A stretch of 64,000 nt of DNA from Blastocatellia bacterium (GCA_016705245.1 JADIYM010000008.1:1-64000), one strand, 5' to 3'. Counted from the first letter of the stretch, positions 26,500-36,356 are shown. The notes: generated by a model from the sequence alone, not told the origin. Program-made: numbers and translations.

Positions 26500-26528
26500 A
26501 AGGTACCAGATGCACTTTTGAGCGTCAA
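26500..26528 (-). promoter_or_regulatory. sigma-70 promoter of tRNA-Val
   Basis: On the minus strand TTGACG (26528-26523) and TACCTT (26505-26500) are separated by exactly 17 bases, with a TG upstream of the -10. Confidence 0.65.
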
Positions 26529-26614
26529 CACGGGTTGACCGCGGCGCGGACGCTGGTGCGATACTTCAACGGGCGCGATCGAAGAGCTCTCAAAATCATC
26601 GGGAATCGGGTGTC

Positions 26615-28984
26615 ATGCAACTTCAATTTCAACGAGTAGTCCTTCAGTTCATTGCGGTTGCGGCTGTTCTCGCTGCGTGCGCTACCTCCGGATCAGCCGG
26701 CACGCGCGATGAGATTCTCGCCGCGGTCCGGGCCGGAGACACTGCATCGGCGCTCGATCGACTCACGGCTCTCGAGACGAGCGATCCGGCGAGTTTTCGC
26801 GCGAACAACTACGACTACCTGCTCGGTCGAATCCTCGAAGTCCGCGGAGACTTCCCGGGAGCAGCGGCGCGGTACACCGTCGTTCTCGATCGAGGCTCGA
26901 ACCTCGCCGAATACGCGCTCTGGCGACTTGCTGGCCTCGCCCGTCTCGAGGGCAACTTCGCGCTCGAGCGACAGTTTCTCGAGCGGCTCGCAGGTCGTTA
27001 TCCCGGCAGCCTCCTGACCGTTCGAGCCATCGAGCGCGCGGCCCGTAGCGCCTACGACGCCGGCGATTACAAACTCGCGCTCCTCAAGCTTCAACCGCTG
27101 GCCGGGACCAGTGGTTCCGGGTCTCGCGACGCGCTCGACAGGGTTGCCACGTGCCGGATGCGGCTCGGAGATTCGGCCGGAGCACGGCGCGACTTCCAGC
27201 GTTTGCTCGACGGTCCACCGGACGACGCCGCCGTCGTGGCGGCGCGGGGACTCGACGAGCTCGACGCGGCCGAAGAACTCGTCCTCACTGAGTTCGACCG
27301 CGTCCGGCGCGGTCGCGTCTACCTGAACAACCGCGACTGGCTCGGTGCGCGACGCCATTTCATCGAAGTGACGAAGATGCCCGAAGCGCTCAACCGCGTC
27401 GAAGCGCTCTACTCGGCGGGACTCACGCACTACCGAATGGAGGAGCACGACGAGGCGGTCCGCTTCTGGGATTCCGCATCGGCCGAGTTCCCCGACCATC
27501 CGAGCGGAATCCGGGCCGCGCTGTGGGCCGGCCACTCGCTGCAGCGTGCCGGACGATTCGCCGAAGCCGTCGCGCGTTACGATGCGTTCATCGCGCGCTA
27601 CCCGCGCGACGAGCAGGTCGAGAGTGCCTACCGGAATGGCGTGGATGCCTGGCGTTCGGCCGGCGAGGCGTCAAAAGCCCTTTCGTGGTGCAATCGCGCA
27701 GAGGCGGCCAAGCCCGGCAGCGCCCTGGCGACGTTTGCCGCGTTCAACCGCGCGAAGATCAAGCTGGCCACCGGCGACACGGCCGGCGCGCTTGCCGACT
27801 TTGCCCGGCTCAAGCAGGCGTATTCACTCCGCCAGACAGGGCCCGGACTGCCGGCGGCTGGCGAACCGGACCTCCTGCGGGCGGTCTGCCTGGAAAGGAT
27901 GGGGCGGACGAACGAGGCAATCGCGGCGTATCTCGCAATTCGCGCTGGTCGCGATGCATATTTCGGCAATCGTGCGACCGAACGGCTGATCTCGCTCGGG
28001 AAGTCGGCCAAGGGTCGAAGCGAGATCGCCCGGCTCCTGCAGTCGTCGACGGCGTCGGCGAATGCGGCGCGCGCTTCGGGCTCCGCGAGTGCCGCCAAGG
28101 ATGCCGCCGAGCGCGCGTTGCGGTTGACCGACCATCCCGCGACGCGACGATCGATGCTCGACATCCTGCAGTGGGCATATGGGCAGCTCCCGGCCTATTC
28201 GCGCGTCAGCGCCCCGGCGCTCGAGGCGGTGGGCCGGGCCGAGGTCTCGAGCGCTCGCCCTGCATCCGAGCGCACCCACGCGGTCCTCGCCGACGAGCTC
28301 GCATTCCTTGGACTCTGGGATGAGGCTGCGCCCGAGCTCGCCGCGGCGGGCTTCGGTTCGCGCTCGCCCTTTTCGATGGCCGTGTACAACGCCCGCGGAG
28401 CGAGGGCGGACGTTGCGATGCAACTTGGCGAATCGATCGTGGCGAAGCTGCCTTCCGACTTTCGCGTCGAGTTGCTGCCGCGTGGTGTCGCGGAGCTCGT
28501 CTACCCGGCGCCATACGCCGACGCACTTCGAGCGTACGCCATTCCGCTCGACGTCGATCCGCGCTTCGAGTTGTCGATCGCGCGCCAGGAGAGCCGCTTC
28601 CAGCCGTGGGTGAAGAGCCCGGCCGCTGCTCGCGGTCTCATGCAGTTCATCCCCGAAACGGCGAGCCGGATCGCGGTGTCGCTCAAGCTCGAGCCGTTCG
28701 ATCAGGACGATCTCTACGATCCGCGGATCGCCGTTCGCATCGGGGCGCGCTACCTTGCGGATCTATATGCGCTTTTTCCCGGAAACCACGCTGCGGTCGC
28801 CGCGTCGTACAACGGCGGCGAGGACAACGTCGCCCGCTGGATGAAGCGCTCGGCGGATCCGTCGGACGTCGATCTGGTCGTGGCCGAGATCAGCTTCAAG
28901 GAATCGAAGGGCTACGTGTTCAAGGTCATGAACAACTTCTGGGCCTACCAGGCGCTCTATTCGCGCGATCTCGGGCCACGGTAG
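26615..28984 (+). CDS. slt: lytic murein transglycosylase with TPR superhelix (Slt70-like)
   Basis: 789 residues. A lipoprotein signal ends at LAAC. A long helical TPR-like region fills residues 35-620. The SLT domain at the C-terminus has the catalytic glutamate in ARQESRFQPW, GLMQFIPETA and ASYNGGEDNV. It cleaves peptidoglycan glycan strands to anhydromuropeptides during growth or recycling. It is longer than E. coli Slt70 (about 645 residues). A TTGACC/GATACT promoter candidate (26535-26565, 19-base gap) is weak. It is convergent with the next gene. Confidence 0.9.
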   Translation: MQLQFQRVVLQFIAVAAVLAACATSGSAGTRDEILAAVRAGDTASALDRLTALETSDPASFRANNYDYLLGRILEVRGDFPGAAARYTVVLDRGSNLAEYALWRLAGLARLEGNFALERQFLERLAGRYPGSLLTVRAIERAARSAYDAGDYKLALLKLQPLAGTSGSGSRDALDRVATCRMRLGDSAGARRDFQRLLDGPPDDAAVVAARGLDELDAAEELVLTEFDRVRRGRVYLNNRDWLGARRHFIEVTKMPEALNRVEALYSAGLTHYRMEEHDEAVRFWDSASAEFPDHPSGIRAALWAGHSLQRAGRFAEAVARYDAFIARYPRDEQVESAYRNGVDAWRSAGEASKALSWCNRAEAAKPGSALATFAAFNRAKIKLATGDTAGALADFARLKQAYSLRQTGPGLPAAGEPDLLRAVCLERMGRTNEAIAAYLAIRAGRDAYFGNRATERLISLGKSAKGRSEIARLLQSSTASANAARASGSASAAKDAAERALRLTDHPATRRSMLDILQWAYGQLPAYSRVSAPALEAVGRAEVSSARPASERTHAVLADELAFLGLWDEAAPELAAAGFGSRSPFSMAVYNARGARADVAMQLGESIVAKLPSDFRVELLPRGVAELVYPAPYADALRAYAIPLDVDPRFELSIARQESRFQPWVKSPAAARGLMQFIPETASRIAVSLKLEPFDQDDLYDPRIAVRIGARYLADLYALFPGNHAAVAASYNGGEDNVARWMKRSADPSDVDLVVAEISFKESKGYVFKVMNNFWAYQALYSRDLGPR

Positions 28985-28987
28985 GGT

Positions 28988-29080
28988 TGCGCCTTTGCGC
29001 CTTTGCGCCTTTGCGAGAAACTCTTCAAGCCGTCGAAGAAGTTCTCGCAAAGGCGCAAAGGAAGACGCAAAGTCGCAAAC
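28988..29080. repeat. GCGCCTTTGCG-type inverted repeat between convergent genes (family 4)
   Basis: Arms contain CTTTGCGCCTTTGCGAGAAA and its mirror, with short GCGCCTTT tandem units and a GTCGAAGAA loop. It fills the gap between the lytic transglycosylase gene and the next convergent gene. A second copy lies at 34538-34629. Confidence 0.9.
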
Positions 29081-29121
29081 GAGCAGCTATCGGTATAGCG
29101 AAAGCGAACGGGACGAGCCGT

Positions 29122-29725
29122 TCAGTTCGCCTTGCGCGGCGCCGGTCCGTAGGTCCACGTCTTCGCATCGCGCTGCCGTTGCATCTCTACAAGGTATTCC
29201 TTGAATGTCGCGAGCGACTCGGCCGCAGTCCGCGTGACGTTTCGGATGTCGGTCTCGACGAGGACGAAGTCGCGCTCGTCCTTTGTCTTGAGCGCCGTTT
29301 CGGCGCGACGGTCGATGTGAACCGCGAGGCCCTCGTAGAAATCGAGAGTGCTGCGGGCCTGCTTGCGCGCCGCGGCGAACTGGCCCGGCCACGGCCTTCC
29401 GCTTGGCAGCGGCGCCGAGAAGGACTGACGGCTGGCCTCTGAGTTTACGGCGGCGCGCGCGATCGAGCGGCTTCCGGAAATCGTCCGGCTTCGTGTCGAC
29501 TTTCGCGACGGCGGCAACCTCGTCGAGCGCCGTGGCGACCTCGGTAAGTGCGTCGTGTTCGCTCGAGAGCGCCGGAAGGTCGGCCTCGTCATGCGCGCGC
29601 TGCTTCGAGATCTCGCTCCAGATGAACCATCCGATCAGGGAAAAAAGCACGAGGGACCCGATCGTGGCACCGACGACGACTCCTTGCCGCGAACCTTCCT
29701 GACCGCTCCATATCCAGCCATCCAT
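29122..29725 (-). CDS. single-pass membrane protein, interrupted by an apparent frameshift
   Basis: The first frame starts at MDGWIWSGQEGSRQG (29725), with one membrane span (VVVGATIGSLVLFSLIGWFIW) and a helical stalk ending FRKPLDRA. The second frame continues with AAVNSEASRQSFSAPLP and runs to NVTRTAAESLATFKEYLVEM and the stop. A one-base gain or two-base loss in the alternating GC stretch at 29449-29463 joins the two. Together they give about 200 residues: a periplasmic or cytoplasmic helical domain on one anchor. No family recognised. A consensus error is likely. Confidence 0.65.
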
Positions 29726-29783
29726 GCCCCTCCCGTACCGGAAATTCGGCCGCAGTCTAACACGCGGACATCGTCGAAAACGT

Positions 29784-29795
29784 TTCTGGTATCCT
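29784..29795 (+). promoter_or_regulatory. candidate promoter of the hsp20-grpE unit
   Basis: An extended -10, TGGTATCCT, lies 41 bases before the hsp20 start. No CIRCE inverted repeat or sigma-32-type box was found. Confidence 0.35.
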
Positions 29796-29835
29796 CCTCT
29801 TTCGATCAATTCGAGACCTTGTACGAAGGAGGCGA

Positions 29836-30294
29836 GTGAAGGCAGTCATGTCGGGAATGAACGATCCGCTTGGGGATTTGAAGGCGATGAGGGACCGTAT
29901 GGCGGACCTGCTCGCCGAGACGCAACGCGCGGTCTTCGACGTGAGGGAACCGGTTGAGCGCGTGGGCTGGCGACCGCACTCCGACACTTTCGAGACCGAC
30001 GAAGGCCTTGTGGTCGTCGTCGAGATCCCGGGAGTCGAACGGTCTTCCGTTACGCTCGAGGTCGACGGCAACCTCATGACGCTGCGCGGAGACCGCGCTA
30101 CGCCGGCGGGTCTCGATCCGGTCCGGGTGCTCCGTCAGGAGCGCGCGTACGGCTCGTTTGACCGCGTTTTCGAGCTTCCGGTTGGCATCGATGTGGCGTC
30201 GATCAAGGCTGAGCAGCGAAACGGCGTGTTGACGATTCGGCTTCCGCGAGTCGACGCCTCGTCGGGCCCGAAGATACAGATCACGGTCGATTAG
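29836..30294 (+). CDS. Hsp20/alpha-crystallin small heat-shock protein
   Basis: 152 residues. The alpha-crystallin domain spans about residues 45-150, with PHSDTFETDEGLVVVVEIPG at its start and the typical GVLTIRLPR at its end. It forms oligomers that hold unfolded proteins for refolding. A GTG at 29836 is used because a strong AAGGAGG lies just before it; an ATG four codons in is an alternative. It is 11 bases from grpE, so the two are co-transcribed. Confidence 0.92.
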   Translation: MKAVMSGMNDPLGDLKAMRDRMADLLAETQRAVFDVREPVERVGWRPHSDTFETDEGLVVVVEIPGVERSSVTLEVDGNLMTLRGDRATPAGLDPVRVLRQERAYGSFDRVFELPVGIDVASIKAEQRNGVLTIRLPRVDASSGPKIQITVD

Positions 30295-30305
30295 GGCGGC
30301 AAGTC

Positions 30306-30968
30306 ATGGGACGACGAAAAAGTAAGAGAAACGACGCCATTGAAGAGGCTGTCACGGAATCTCCGGAACCGAAGCCGGTCGTAGATGCCGAGCCCGACGA
30401 ACCGGCAGCTCCGGTCGAGGTCAAGGTCGTCGACAAGCGGCGGTTCGCCCGGTTGCTCGGGTTTGGCGGCCAGGACGATCCACCCGACGATGGCCGGGCG
30501 GAGGATTCCGATTCGAGGCTCCCGTCGTACGTCGAGGAGTTGAAGCGGCGCGTCGAGGCGGCAGAGTCCGCGTCGCGCGATGAGGTCGAGGCGGCGCGAA
30601 CCCGGCTCGAGCGCCACTTCGAGTCGCGCCTCGTGACGGCGCGCGCCGAGATGGCCGCCGGGTTGCTGGACGTACTCGACAACCTCGATCGGGCGCTCGG
30701 AGTTCCCGGCGCTGCTGACAGCCCGCTTTACGAAGGCATCGCCACGACGCGCGACCTCTTCATCCGCAAGCTCGCTGACATGGGCATCGAGCCCGTCCCT
30801 GGAGTCGGAGAACCGTTCGACCCGGAGAGTCATGAGGCCCTCGATGCCGTCGACGTGGAAGACGAAGCCATGGACGGACGGATAGCGGAGGTCCTCCAGC
30901 GAGGGTTCCGGACGTCCGACCGGCTCGTGCGACCGGCGTTTGTCCGGGTTGGGCGCTGGCACGGGTGA
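30306..30968 (+). CDS. grpE: nucleotide-exchange factor GrpE
   Basis: 220 residues. GrpE exchanges ADP for ATP on DnaK. An acidic N-terminal tail is followed by the coiled coil (YVEELKRRVEAAE...) and the beta-wing around FDPESHEALDAV, with a C-terminal GFRTSDRLVRPAFVRVG that matches the family. DnaK and DnaJ are not in the window. It follows hsp20 directly and precedes a ClpA-like gene. Confidence 0.92.
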   Translation: MGRRKSKRNDAIEEAVTESPEPKPVVDAEPDEPAAPVEVKVVDKRRFARLLGFGGQDDPPDDGRAEDSDSRLPSYVEELKRRVEAAESASRDEVEAARTRLERHFESRLVTARAEMAAGLLDVLDNLDRALGVPGAADSPLYEGIATTRDLFIRKLADMGIEPVPGVGEPFDPESHEALDAVDVEDEAMDGRIAEVLQRGFRTSDRLVRPAFVRVGRWHG

Positions 30969-31013
30969 GAACCCCGAGCGATAACGTGCACTAGCAGTCA
31001 GGACGCAACGCCG

Positions 31014-31170
31014 GCTCCCGTTTTTTGAGCCGCGAGCGGTAGCGAGCGTCCCACGGACGGTGCCTGAAACCGCAGACTGGATCTCTCCGGAAGGACAGAA
31101 GCGATCGGAGCCGGTCGACCGTCCGTGGGACGCTCGCTACCGCTCGCGGCTCGAAAAACGGGGACCGAGC
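31014..31170. repeat. GAGCCGCGAGCGGTAGCGAG inverted pair (family 5)
   Basis: Two hairpin cores, CGCGAGCGGTAGCGAGCG at 31031-31048 and its inverse near 31130-31147, enclose about 80 bases. A related unit with the same interior (GCCTGAAACCGCAG) lies at 46171-46354. It sits between grpE and the ClpA-like promoter. Confidence 0.85.
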
Positions 31171-31297
31171 GCATCGCACTACTACCGCGCACGGTACCGA
31201 TGCGAGAGGCAAGCAATCTCAGTGTCGTCGTGGATCATCTGAGAAGTCCATCAGCGTTTCGCCGGAAGCGCCTGTCAGGTTCTGCCGTTGGGCCGTT

Positions 31298-31306
31298 TGT
31301 TATACT
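31298..31306 (+). promoter_or_regulatory. extended -10 promoter of the ClpA-like gene
   Basis: TGTTATACT fits the extended -10 TGnTATAAT pattern. It lies 97 bases before the start codon, just after a family 5 repeat. The -35 is poor. Confidence 0.45.
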
Positions 31307-31402
31307 GACGGCTGGCGATTGGAAGCGGCGCTGGAGCATAGTTGCAGCGGGGAAATGGGCGGAGCGGCGGCCGCCATCACTCGGTCGAACAGAGCAGTCA
31401 CC

Positions 31403-33665
31403 ATGATCGACTTCGAGCAGTTTCAGGACAAGTTCTCCGACAGTGGCCAGCGCGTGATGAAACGCGCCTACGACGAGTCCCGGCGGCGAGACCACAACCA
31501 GGTCGCGCCCGAGCACGTCTTCGTGGCGCTCGCCGAGCTCGAGCGCAACTTCTTCAACGAGCTCATGCAGAGCCTGAACGTGGACCCGCAGGCCGTATCA
31601 TCGTCGCTCGAAAGTCGACTGATGGCGCGTGAGTACCTCGGGCGCGGGCTCAAGATGAGCGACAGTCTCCGGCAGCTTCTCAAGCACGCCCTCGACCGCT
31701 CGAGGACGCGCGGCCGCCGGACGATTGATTCAACCGACCTGTTTTTCGCCCTCTTCCAGGACCGCGCCGGCAGTCCCGTCGATATTCTCCGCAAGCTCGG
31801 CGCCGAGCCCGACATGGTGAGCGAGAAGATCTCGACCCGTGTTCGAACCCGCGAGGAGCGTGAGGAGCGCTATCGTCGACGCTACGAGCTGCCGTCCTAC
31901 CTGAAGCACTTCGGCGTGAGCCTCAACAAGCTCGCCCGACAGGACAAGCTGCCGCCCGTCATCGGTCGCGACGAAGAAATCAGCCAGATGATGGAGATCC
32001 TCTGCCATCGCGAGCGGGCAAACTCGCCGATGCTCGTCGGTGAAGCCGGCGTCGGAAAAACCGCCGTCGTCGAGGGTCTCGCCCGTCGCATCGAGCTCGA
32101 GCCCGAGCGCGTGCCGCAGAGGCTGAGAAACTCGCACGTCGTTCAGCTGCAGATGTCCGGGCTCGTGGCCGGAACGATGCTGCGCGGAATGTTCGAGGAA
32201 CGAATCCAGGGAATCATCAACGAGGTCAAGGAGCGCGAGAACCTTATCCTCTTCATCGACGAAGTGCATACGATCATGGGTGCCGGGTCGGCCATCGGCG
32301 CCTCGTCGGACGCCGCGAACATGTTCAAGTCGTCGCTTGCGCGCGGCGAGCTTCGCATCATCGGCGCGACGACGATGACCGAATACAAGGAGTTCATATC
32401 GGAGGACGAAGCGCTCTCGCGCCGGTTCCGGCTCGTGCGCGTCAACGAACCGTCGATCGACGAGACGCGGCAGATCCTGGACGGGGTGCGGCCCCGCCTC
32501 GAGAAGAACTACTCGGTACAGATCACGGATGACGCCATCAATGCGGCGCTCGAGATGGCTCCGCGTTACATACGCAGCCATCACCTGCCCGACAAGGTGA
32601 TCGGCTGGCTCGACACCGCGGCGGTAAAGGTCGAGATCGCCGGTCCCGAGGTCCCGGAGGTTCGCCGAGAGCACGTCATCGAGGTGATCTCGCAGGAATC
32701 GCAGATTCCCCGCGACATGATCTTCCGCGACACGAACGAGCGCTTCGCCGAGATGGAGGCGAAGATCGCCGAGCGCGTCGTGGGTCAGCAGACCGCGATC
32801 AAGGCCGTCGCACGCCGGTTGCGCCTCAACAAGGGACCGCTCAAGGAGAACTACTCGAAACCTGACGGCGTCCTGCTTTTCCTCGGGCCCACAGGGGTCG
32901 GCAAAACCGAGCTCGCGAAAGCCGTCGCCGAGTTCATGTTCGGCGACGACTCGAAAATGGTGCGGATCGACATGAGCGAGTACCAGGACGGCACGGTCGC
33001 CGTCGAGAAGCTCATCGGCATGCCGCGCGGCATCGTGGGATCGGAGCGTGGCGGCATTCTCACCGAACGGCTGCGCGACAACCCGTACACGGTTCTGCTG
33101 CTTGATGAAGTCGAGAAGGCATCGACGTACCTCCTGAACCTGTTCCTGCAGGCGTTCGACGAGGGCTGGTTGACGGATGGTCGCGGCAAGAAGGTCTTCC
33201 TGTCGGATGCGATCATCATCATGACGAGCAACCTCGGAAGCGACAGTTTCAAGAAGTACCTGAAGCCGCTCGGATTCGCGAACGACCAGAAATCGGACAT
33301 GGAGCAGGTGAAGCGGGACGTGCTGAAGGCAGCCGAGGACCGGTTCTCGCCCGAGTTCCGCAATCGGATCGACGAGATCGTCGTTTTCGCGCCGCTCACC
33401 AAGGAAGAAGTGAGCGAGATTTCGGAGATCTACATAGGAAAGATCCGGCGGCAGATGGAGGACTTCGGCAAGGCACTCGTCGTGTTGCCGGACGCCGCGG
33501 AATTGCTCGTGCAGAAGGGCTTCAGCCCGGCGTACGGGGCGCGGTTCCTGAAACGAACGATCGACGAGCTCGTGAAGCTCCCTGATCACGCAGCTGTGGG
33601 CGGATTCGGATCGGTTCACGGTTTCGGTTCGTGATGGTGCGGTCGTCGTGGAGGGCTCGGTCTGA
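31403..33665 (+). CDS. clpA: ClpA-like AAA+ unfoldase, C-terminus interrupted by an apparent frameshift
   Basis: A double Clp-N domain is followed by two AAA+ modules with GEAGVGKT and GPTGVGKT Walker A motifs. The long ClpB middle domain is absent. An LGF tripeptide sits in the loop after TSNLGSDSFKKYLKP, where ClpP-binding [LIV]-G-[FL] loops occur, so this should be a ClpP partner rather than a ClpB disaggregase. The last part reads ELVKLPDHAAVGG in frame, but the neighbouring frame reads ELVKLPITQLWADSDRFTVS and on to EGSV, the normal ending, and its stop at 33663 overlaps the next ATG as TGATG. An indel at 33578-33586 joins them. Confidence 0.87.
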
Positions 33666-34485
33666 TGCGACGATTCGACGGGCTCCGCATCGGTGGAATG
33701 CTCGCAGCGATTCTGGCGGCGATTGTCGCGGCGTCGGCACAGTCGACGCGAGTGGCTCCGCCTCCACCTCCAACCAGCCCGGATGCCGCCGAGGCGGCTC
33801 GCGTCCTCGAGGCTGCGACCGCGGCGCTCGGCGGTCCGAAGTACCTGGCCGTGACGTCGCAGGTTTCCACGGGCGTATTCACCGCTTTCGTTCAGGGGCA
33901 GCGCGGTGCGCCCGTCGACTTCATCGACACTTTCGTTTATCCGACCGGAACCGGACCGAGTTCGGCAAGAAGAAGTCGCGAGTCGTGCAGACGAATGTCG
34001 GGGATTCCGGCTGGAAGTTCGACGCCCAGCGAGACATGCTCGCCGCACAGACGTCCGAAGAGGTCGCGCTGTTCAAGCGGTACATCCGGGCGAACCTCGA
34101 TAACGTCCTGCGAGGACTATGGCGGTCGCCGGATGCGCAGCTCGAGTATCTTGGAAAGGCCGAGCTGTCACCGCGCCAGTGGTCGGACCGGGTCGCGTTG
34201 ACGTACGGCGACGGACTCCGCGTCGAGTTGTTCTTCGATGCGCAGACTCACCTGCCGACGCTGACGAAGTATTTCGAGGGGGCCGAGAGCGGCGCCCCGG
34301 GCGCTGTGCTCGAGACGAGGTATTTCTTTTTTCTCGACTACGGCGGCGTGAAGTCGCCGCGCACGGTCGATCTCTATCGCGACAACGTGCAGACGGCGCG
34401 CGTGGTCTACGACTCAGTGATCTTCAACTCGGCCGTGGATGCGAGAGTCTTCGAGAAACCGGCGACCTCCAAGGACCTGAAATAG
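33665..34485 (+). CDS. secreted protein, interrupted by an apparent frameshift
   Basis: The first frame starts at MRRFDGLRIGGMLAAILAAI (33665), a signal peptide, and reads to DFIDTFVYP. The second continues DRNRTEFGKKKSRVVQTNVG and runs to the stop at 34485. One missing base near 33938-33945 links them, giving about 273 residues. The mature part is beta-rich (VALTYGDGLRVELFFDAQT, YFFFLDYGGVKSPRTVDLY), like LolA/DUF4292-type outer-membrane lipid-handling proteins. That is only a fold guess. It is translationally coupled to the ClpA-like gene. Confidence 0.7.
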
Positions 34486-34537
34486 GTCCGAGCCGACTTC
34501 TCTCGCGGTGACTCGGTTTTTCAGATATCAGCTGCTG

Positions 34538-34629
34538 CTTTGCGTCTTTGCGTCTTCCTTTGCGCCTTTGCGAGAAACTCTTCAGGCCGTCGAAGAGTTT
34601 CTCGCAAAGGCGCAAAGGAAGACGCAAAG
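34538..34629. repeat. GCGCCTTTGCG-type inverted repeat (family 4)
   Basis: Second copy of the element at 28988. Arms (CTTTGCGCCTTTGCGAGAAA and mirror) enclose a GGCCGTCGAA loop. It lies between two same-strand genes, about 110 bases before the PP2C start. Confidence 0.9.
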
Positions 34630-34740
34630 ACGGCGAGATCGAACGAGACCCACTACCCCGGGTGGCGAAGCGTTGGAGCGGGCCGCGCGTCCAGTGTACA
34701 CTCGCCGGGTTTGTTGATCCCCCGCACGGAGCCCGCAACC

Positions 34741-35889
34741 ATGTCGCAAACGAACGGCCAGGTACTGTTGTCGGCCTTTGGCCTGACCGACGTCGGCGTC
34801 GTACGCAAGAACAACGAGGACTCGTTTCTGATCGCCGATCTCGAACGCGAGACCGAGGCGGATCGCGCCTGGCACGACGCCCCGGTGGGCTCGAAAGGCA
34901 TCCTGCTTGCCGTCTCGGACGGTATGGGGGGTGCGGCGGCCGGCGAGATTGCCAGTGCGATGACCGTCGGCTCGCTTCGACAGTGGCTGGGCGATAATCA
35001 CGAAGGCGTCGGGACGCACGTCCTGATCAAGGAAGCCGTCGAGGAAGCGAATCGAAACGTGTTCGACGCGGCCCAGGACACCGAGCGCCGGGGAATGGGG
35101 GCGACGCTGACGGCGGTGCTCGTCCGCGGAAGAATGGCGCACATCGCCGAGGTCGGAGACTCGCGGGCGTATCTGATTCGGCAGGGCCGGATCCGCCAGG
35201 TTACGCGCGACCAGAGCTACGTCCAGTTGCTCGTCGAGCAGGGGGTGGTGACCCGCGAACAGGCCGAGAAGTCGCCGCACCGCAATGTCATCCTCCAGGC
35301 GATGGGGCATCGGGGCGATGTTGTGGTGGCGGTCGGACGTCTCGAGTTGCGCAGCGGCGACACTTTCGTGCTCTGTTCGGATGGCCTGTCAGGGAAGATG
35401 ACCGAGGCGGAGATGCGCGACATCGTCGAATCTTCGACGGACTTTCCGGAGGCCGCGACTCGGATGATCGCCATCGCGAACGAACGAGGTGGCGAAGACA
35501 ACATCACGGTGGTGCTGGCGAGAGTCTCGGGCGAGGGCGTACCTGCGGTCGAGCCTTCGGACGGCATTACGCGCACGCTTGAGAGTATTCAGGACGTGGA
35601 TCTGCTCGAGCGGTCGTCGCCGCCGGCGGCCGCACCGGCTCCGGTCGCACCGCCGCCACCGCCGCCGGTGCTCCCGGTCTCGAGCGAGACCGTCGCCATG
35701 AGTGCACGGGACGTCGAGAAAGCGACGGCTAAGCGCGCCGCCGTTAAGGCGCCAGAGGTACCGAGCGAGGTCGTCGAGGCAAGGAAGGGCGGCCACTCGG
35801 CGTGGATATGGATTGCCGTTGCGGTGCTGTTGCTGCTGGCGATCGTCGCCGTGTTGATGATCGTTTTTGGCGTTGCGTTCCTGCGCTAG
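34741..35889 (+). CDS. PP2C-type protein phosphatase with C-terminal membrane anchor
   Basis: 382 residues. A Stp1-type PPM domain removes phosphate from Ser/Thr. Metal-binding motifs are DGMGG, GDSRAYL, CSDGLS and GGEDNITVVL. After a Pro/Ala-rich linker (residues 295-355) a single transmembrane helix (IWIAVAVLLLLAIVAVLMIV) ends the protein, which anchors the catalytic domain to the inner membrane. It could oppose a Hanks-type kinase or a STAS phospho-loop; neither kinase is seen here. Confidence 0.92.
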   Translation: MSQTNGQVLLSAFGLTDVGVVRKNNEDSFLIADLERETEADRAWHDAPVGSKGILLAVSDGMGGAAAGEIASAMTVGSLRQWLGDNHEGVGTHVLIKEAVEEANRNVFDAAQDTERRGMGATLTAVLVRGRMAHIAEVGDSRAYLIRQGRIRQVTRDQSYVQLLVEQGVVTREQAEKSPHRNVILQAMGHRGDVVVAVGRLELRSGDTFVLCSDGLSGKMTEAEMRDIVESSTDFPEAATRMIAIANERGGEDNITVVLARVSGEGVPAVEPSDGITRTLESIQDVDLLERSSPPAAAPAPVAPPPPPPVLPVSSETVAMSARDVEKATAKRAAVKAPEVPSEVVEARKGGHSAWIWIAVAVLLLLAIVAVLMIVFGVAFLR

Positions 35890-35931
35890 GTCGGCGCCTA
35901 GGTGCGCCAAGCATCAGACGGCGACTCGATC

Positions 35932-36340
35932 CGTGCGACTGTCCGCCGGCCGGTCCCTCGCTCGCGGTACTGGGTCAGGCGTGACGCGATCCGACCGGCC
36001 GCCAAAACGGACCATCGCCGACCCAGAACCCCGAGCGCAGCGAGGGGCCGTCGTTCAATGGCGCTGCCTTTGGTGAGTCTGCGGATGGTGGAAGCCACGG
36101 CCCGTCAAGTAAACCGCACGCGAAGCACACCACGGCCCCTCGCTGCGCTCGGGGTTCTGGGTCAAACGTGACGCGATTTGACGAGTCGTCAAATCGGACC
36201 ATCGCCTACCTGGAGCCGCGAGCGGTAGCGAAGCGGTCCCGCGGACAAACGTCCGCAGCAGATTGCCCTGACCTCTTGCACGGATGGCGGACCGATCCGT
36301 GCGACTGTCCGCCGGCCAACTCGCTACCGCTCGCGGGTCT
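35932..36340. repeat. REP pair (family 1) next to family 5 repeats
   Basis: REP cores at 36020-36052 (+) and 36132-36163 (-) are 80 bases apart. From 36211 to 36340 follow family 5 hairpins (GAGCCGCGAGCGGTAGCGA and a later inverse). No gene is seen in the 460-base gap between PP2C and the beta-helix gene. Confidence 0.85.
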
Positions 36341-36356
36341 GATGCTGGCGCCATTA

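Noticed and set aside
29760..29835. CIRCE operator before hsp20
   Set aside because: No nine-base inverted repeat of the TTAGCACTC type is present.
31730..34048. Very long open frame opposite the ClpA-like gene
   Set aside because: It is the reverse complement of a clear Clp gene in GC-rich DNA; its Arg/His-rich product resembles no family.
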